A stretch of 25,157 nucleotides of DNA, taken from IMG/VR virus record IMGVR_UViG_3300031695_000026, positions 1-25,157 of that record. One strand, given 5' to 3'. The notes beneath the pieces were generated by a model, which had not been told where the DNA came from, made no database searches, and saw only the letters and a program-made list of their open reading frames with translations. Of this stretch, positions 22,135 to 25,157 are shown one piece after another. Made by a program: the position numbers and the translations under genes. Origin of the DNA: a virus. Within the stretch, counting starts at the first letter, position 1. Every line of letters begins with the position of its first letter.

Positions 22135-25100
22135 ATGGAAGAAATTTATGACATGTTGCCTGAAGGAATATTCAATGACTATAATGGTTTTTCTGAATAT
22201 ATTAATCAAAATGGAATAGAAAGCGTATATGAAATGCTACCTGAAGGTATTTTTAATGATGAGCAGGGGTTTCTAGATTATGCATCTAACTCAGGATTAA
22301 TTGAAAAAAAAAATCAAGTCGATACTCCTTCAAGTGGTCAAGAGGAAGTTACGGAATCTATTACAGAGACTCCAACAGAACTTGGCTCTTTGGATTCTTC
22401 TCAGGAAAACGTTGAGCAACCTGTAGAAGTAGCTGAACAACCTGTAGAAGTAGCTGAACAACCTGTAGAAGTAGCTGAACAAGATGAAGCTCCAGATGCT
22501 CCTGCAATAGATGGTGTAGCCACAATAGAGTTAATAGAAACAGATGGTGTATTAACAGATTTGACTAGTAACTTACTAGATGGTCTATTAGAGAAAAGAA
22601 ATAAATTAGTAAAGGAAGAGAAAAAAAGAGAAGCCAAGTTAAGCCAAGCCCCATCTATGTACAGGTCTATGCTTGGGGATGATTTTAAAGAAAAAGATCA
22701 AGACTCTTTATTACAAATAGATGAAGATTTAAAGAAAAAATTATTAAACGATTTTAATATTAAAAAAGCATTAGAGAACGAAATTATAGATTTGTCTATA
22801 ATAGACGGAGCTTTAAAAGGAAATGAAAATGATATTTTTACTTTAAGAAATCTAGGGGTAAAATCATCCGAAGAAACACAGCAAGAAATAGATGAAGGTG
22901 ATTTAAACAATCCGTACTCGTACGAAGGGAAAACAAACATAGTAACCCGAGAACAAGTAGAAGGTTCAAATGTTAATTCTATGTATAATACAGATGCACT
23001 TCTTGGAATAGAGGGCATGAATATTTTAGATTTAGATGGATATTTAAATGAAAAAGAATATAAAAATCAATATCTAGAATTTGTAGAGAAAGGCATTGTG
23101 TCTTCAGACCAAGAAGATTACAACTACGTTTCAGGATATAGCCCAGCACTTGCATCAGAAAGAATAAGACTTGAATATTTAACTAACTATGTAAACAATC
23201 AAGTAGAAAGAAATGTAAAATCACAAATATTAAATTACCAACTAGAAAACGATGGTAAACTCCCTTATCTTGATGGAGTGGAATTAGACTTTACATCTGG
23301 TATAAACGAACAACAACTAACAGGGTATATTGAAGAACAATTTCCGTTAATGACATCAAAGCTAAAACAGCAAGATGTTAAAAACCAAGAATTGTATAAG
23401 GCTATGAAAAACGGTGAGTCCCGTGGAGGAACACAAGCTATTAAACAGGGTTGGAGATCAGTAGAGGATAGAATAAATAATTTTTCTGCTAGCGCCTATG
23501 ATTTTTTGGGAGCTGATGATGTTGCTAATCAAATTAGAATGTCCCAAGCTGAAAACGAATTAGACAGAGGTGATTTTTTAAGATACACTTACGCTAGTGG
23601 TAAGGAGGCAGATGTTGATGGTACTGTATATCTTGTAGACGATGAAAATCAAATATATGACACCGAGTTAAACCTAAGAGTTACTAATGTTATTACAGAA
23701 CAAGAGGCAAAGAAAATTAGAAAAGAAGTTGCCGCAGATGGTGTAGAAGGGAGAACCTTCAGTAAGGCAGGAGCCGCTATAACAACAGCAGGTATCGCTT
23801 CTGACATGGTTCTTCAAATTGCTTTAACTAGAGGAGTTGGTGTTACTGGACAAGGGATTAAAGGTTTTTTCTCAGCTTTTGATAGGGGTAGTAAGGTTAT
23901 AAATATAATGAGTAAAGTTCCTATGAAAGCGACTACAGCTTCTGCTATGATTGCTCAAGGAACATTGTTTTCTACAAACTTGTCAGAGCAAACAAGAAGA
24001 CAAGCTTTATCTAATGGTCTATCTGTCTCTCAAGCAGAAGAGCTTTCTGATATTGCCGGTATGCAAGGATTTGCTTTAGGTGCATTAACGGCCCCTATTT
24101 CTACACAAACCTATGCCATGGATAAAATATTTGGTAAGGCAGCAAAAGATAAAATAGTAAAAGGTGCTGCAGAGGCTTACGTAAAAAACGGAAGACAAGG
24201 TGCTATAAGTTTTTGGGCAAAAGTAAATAACAAAGCCCTAGAATACGTTAAGAGGGTTCCCTTGTATGGAAGAGAAGGAGGAAAAGAAGTTGTTCAAGAA
24301 AATATTCAGCAATCAGGACAGGCTTTTGTTATTGGAGACAACATAAATGAAGCAGCAGGAAGAGAGATAATGAATGATACTATTACTGGGGATCAATTTA
24401 TTAACACAACAATACTTTCTTTAGCAGCAGGTTTAATGATGCCAATTGCGGGAGATGTTACTGCTGATGTAAAAACAAACTTTAATAAAAGATTTAGACC
24501 AGGGGTTGCTGCAATTGACAGGATGGAGGCTTTATACACTCTTTCAAAAGACGTAGACAAAACAACACAGCTTCTAAACAGCCAAGTAACAAAAGGAGTT
24601 TACACAGAAGAGCAAGTAGCTCAAATGTTAGAAAGTATTAATATTTATAGAAGTACTATAAATTCAATTCCATCTAATTTAAGCTCTGCAACAGCATTAA
24701 GCGTAATGGAAGATATAGACGCTATAAAAAAATTAGAAAATAAAATTATAAAACCTTCAGAAGATTATTTTAATGATAACACAAAAATAGAAGAACAAAT
24801 ACAGGCTTTAAGAAATAACATAATAACAAAAACTAATTTTGATAATTTATCAAATAAAGGAAAAACAAAGTATAAAGAAGAAGCTGGTAGACAATTATTT
24901 AATGAAGCAAGAGAAAAGGGTGAGCAAATAATTGAAATAGATAATGACGAAATTACTGAAAGAGCTATTCAAAATTTTCAAAATACTATTGAAGATGCAT
25001 CTGCACTTGCATCAGAAAAAAGTTCTGAGCCACAAGCTTCACCAGACGTTGAGGAAAAAGAAAGCTTTATTACTGATAAAAAAGCAGAAAAAGTAAACGA

Positions 25101-25157
25101 CTTAATAAATAGACCTGTCACTCTTACTAAGCTAGGTGGATCTAAGCTAGATACGCC
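22135..25157 (+). CDS. Giant phage protein, 3' end beyond the window
   Basis: Open from the ATG at 22135 to the window edge, at least 1007 residues. The N terminus has a 27-residue repeat, YDMLPEGIFND..GF.EY and YEMLPEGIFND..GF.DY (about 5-31 and 32-58), then an acidic linker with three perfect EQPVEVA repeats (94-114). Residues about 545-690 and 755-780 contain Gly/Ala-rich hydrophobic helices (AITTAGIASDMVLQIALTRG, TILSLAAGLMMPIAGDVTA) that may insert in membranes, and between them GGKEVVQENIQQSGQAFVIG, a pattern I associate with large polyvalent or ejected phage proteins. The visible C-terminal part (about 800-1000) is helical and charged. No polymerase, peptidase or muramidase motif is visible in this part; one may lie beyond the edge. 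It likely travels in the virion. Confidence 0.7.
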   Translation, partial: MEEIYDMLPEGIFNDYNGFSEYINQNGIESVYEMLPEGIFNDEQGFLDYASNSGLIEKKNQVDTPSSGQEEVTESITETPTELGSLDSSQENVEQPVEVAEQPVEVAEQPVEVAEQDEAPDAPAIDGVATIELIETDGVLTDLTSNLLDGLLEKRNKLVKEEKKREAKLSQAPSMYRSMLGDDFKEKDQDSLLQIDEDLKKKLLNDFNIKKALENEIIDLSIIDGALKGNENDIFTLRNLGVKSSEETQQEIDEGDLNNPYSYEGKTNIVTREQVEGSNVNSMYNTDALLGIEGMNILDLDGYLNEKEYKNQYLEFVEKGIVSSDQEDYNYVSGYSPALASERIRLEYLTNYVNNQVERNVKSQILNYQLENDGKLPYLDGVELDFTSGINEQQLTGYIEEQFPLMTSKLKQQDVKNQELYKAMKNGESRGGTQAIKQGWRSVEDRINNFSASAYDFLGADDVANQIRMSQAENELDRGDFLRYTYASGKEADVDGTVYLVDDENQIYDTELNLRVTNVITEQEAKKIRKEVAADGVEGRTFSKAGAAITTAGIASDMVLQIALTRGVGVTGQGIKGFFSAFDRGSKVINIMSKVPMKATTASAMIAQGTLFSTNLSEQTRRQALSNGLSVSQAEELSDIAGMQGFALGALTAPISTQTYAMDKIFGKAAKDKIVKGAAEAYVKNGRQGAISFWAKVNNKALEYVKRVPLYGREGGKEVVQENIQQSGQAFVIGDNINEAAGREIMNDTITGDQFINTTILSLAAGLMMPIAGDVTADVKTNFNKRFRPGVAAIDRMEALYTLSKDVDKTTQLLNSQVTKGVYTEEQVAQMLESINIYRSTINSIPSNLSSATALSVMEDIDAIKKLENKIIKPSEDYFNDNTKIEEQIQALRNNIITKTNFDNLSNKGKTKYKEEAGRQLFNEAREKGEQIIEIDNDEITERAIQNFQNTIEDASALASEKSSEPQASPDVEEKESFITDKKAEKVNDLINRPVTLTKLGGSKLDT
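22147..22308 (+). repeat. 27-codon tandem protein repeat (MLPEGIFND units)
   Basis: Two adjacent 27-residue units, 22147-22227 and 22228-22308, share Y(D/E)MLPEGIFND, a Gly-Phe pair and a Tyr. The DNA of the two copies has diverged at many third positions, so the duplication is old and held by protein selection. Confidence 0.8.
22414..22476 (+). repeat. Three tandem 21-base repeats encoding EQPVEVA
   Basis: GAACAACCTGTAGAAGTAGC plus T is repeated three times in a row at 22414-22434, 22435-22455 and 22456-22476; only the first copy differs (GAG for GAA). A partial fourth unit (GAACAA) follows. The near-identity at DNA level points to recent expansion by slippage or unequal recombination in a flexible acidic linker. 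Confidence 0.93.

Noticed and set aside
22414-22482. Tandem repeat as a CRISPR array
   Set aside because: The units are contiguous with no spacers and lie in a coding frame as an EQPVEVA linker.
22401-22637. - strand frame with repeated Cys-Ser-Ala-Thr-Ser-Thr-Gly units
   Set aside because: It is the reverse complement of the EQPVEVA tandem repeat within the large + strand gene.
1-25157. tRNA genes, integrase, attachment site or insertion sequence
   Set aside because: No clover-leaf pattern, recombinase or transposase motif, or terminal inverted repeat was seen on either strand; the gene-free gaps are all under about 90 bases.

Overview
This 25 kb window looks like the packaging and virion-assembly region of a short-tailed (podovirus-like) double-stranded DNA phage that infects a member of the Bacteroidota, most likely a flavobacterium. 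Every gene I can support lies on the + strand and the genes are packed almost end to end. The DNA is AT-rich. The order tail fibre, small terminase, large terminase, portal, scaffold, major capsid, ring proteins, tail hub, internal proteins is a classic virion module. The host inference rests on four intergenic TAnnTTTG elements (the Bacteroidota sigma-A -7 box) and on start codons preceded by A-rich sequence with no recognisable Shine-Dalgarno. No tRNA, integrase, lysis or replication gene is visible, so lifestyle cannot be judged from this piece.

Region by region: (1) 1-1885, the 3' part of a repetitive tail fibre gene, closed by a strong terminator. (2) 1945-7699, a promoter followed by a tightly coupled set: a small unknown protein, a protein that may consist of two GroES-like domains, a candidate small terminase, the large terminase and the portal. 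(3) 7731-10346, a promoter, a charged scaffold-like protein, the major capsid protein and a terminator. (4) 10376-11179, a conserved-looking protein of unknown role and a perfect-stem terminator. (5) 11181-18792, a promoter, two ring/tail-tubular-like proteins, a giant 1473-residue stabilization (muzzle-like) protein, a small cysteine-rich protein and another virion-type protein. (6) 18800-25157, a promoter almost touching its start codon, a GNAT-like acetyltransferase, an Ala-rich protein with features of an ejection protein, a 712-residue protein, and a protein of more than 1007 residues that runs off the window.

The likely workflow is: the terminases pump DNA through the portal into a shell built from scaffold and capsid protein; the ring proteins and the giant hub protein close the portal; fibres attach; and the last operon supplies internal or ejected proteins. 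The layout (two ring-type proteins, then a ~1500-residue muzzle-like protein, then large cargo-type proteins) resembles crAss-like phages (Crassvirales) and Cellulophaga podoviruses, but this is recalled similarity and not a database result.

The most interesting points are the possible tandem-domain co-chaperonin beside the terminase genes, the in-frame TAG|ATG junction that may mark a split or readthrough giant protein, the compact terminator/promoter elements, and an acetyltransferase placed as the first gene of the internal-protein operon. No stretch over 300 bases lacks a gene; the longest gap is about 83 bases.
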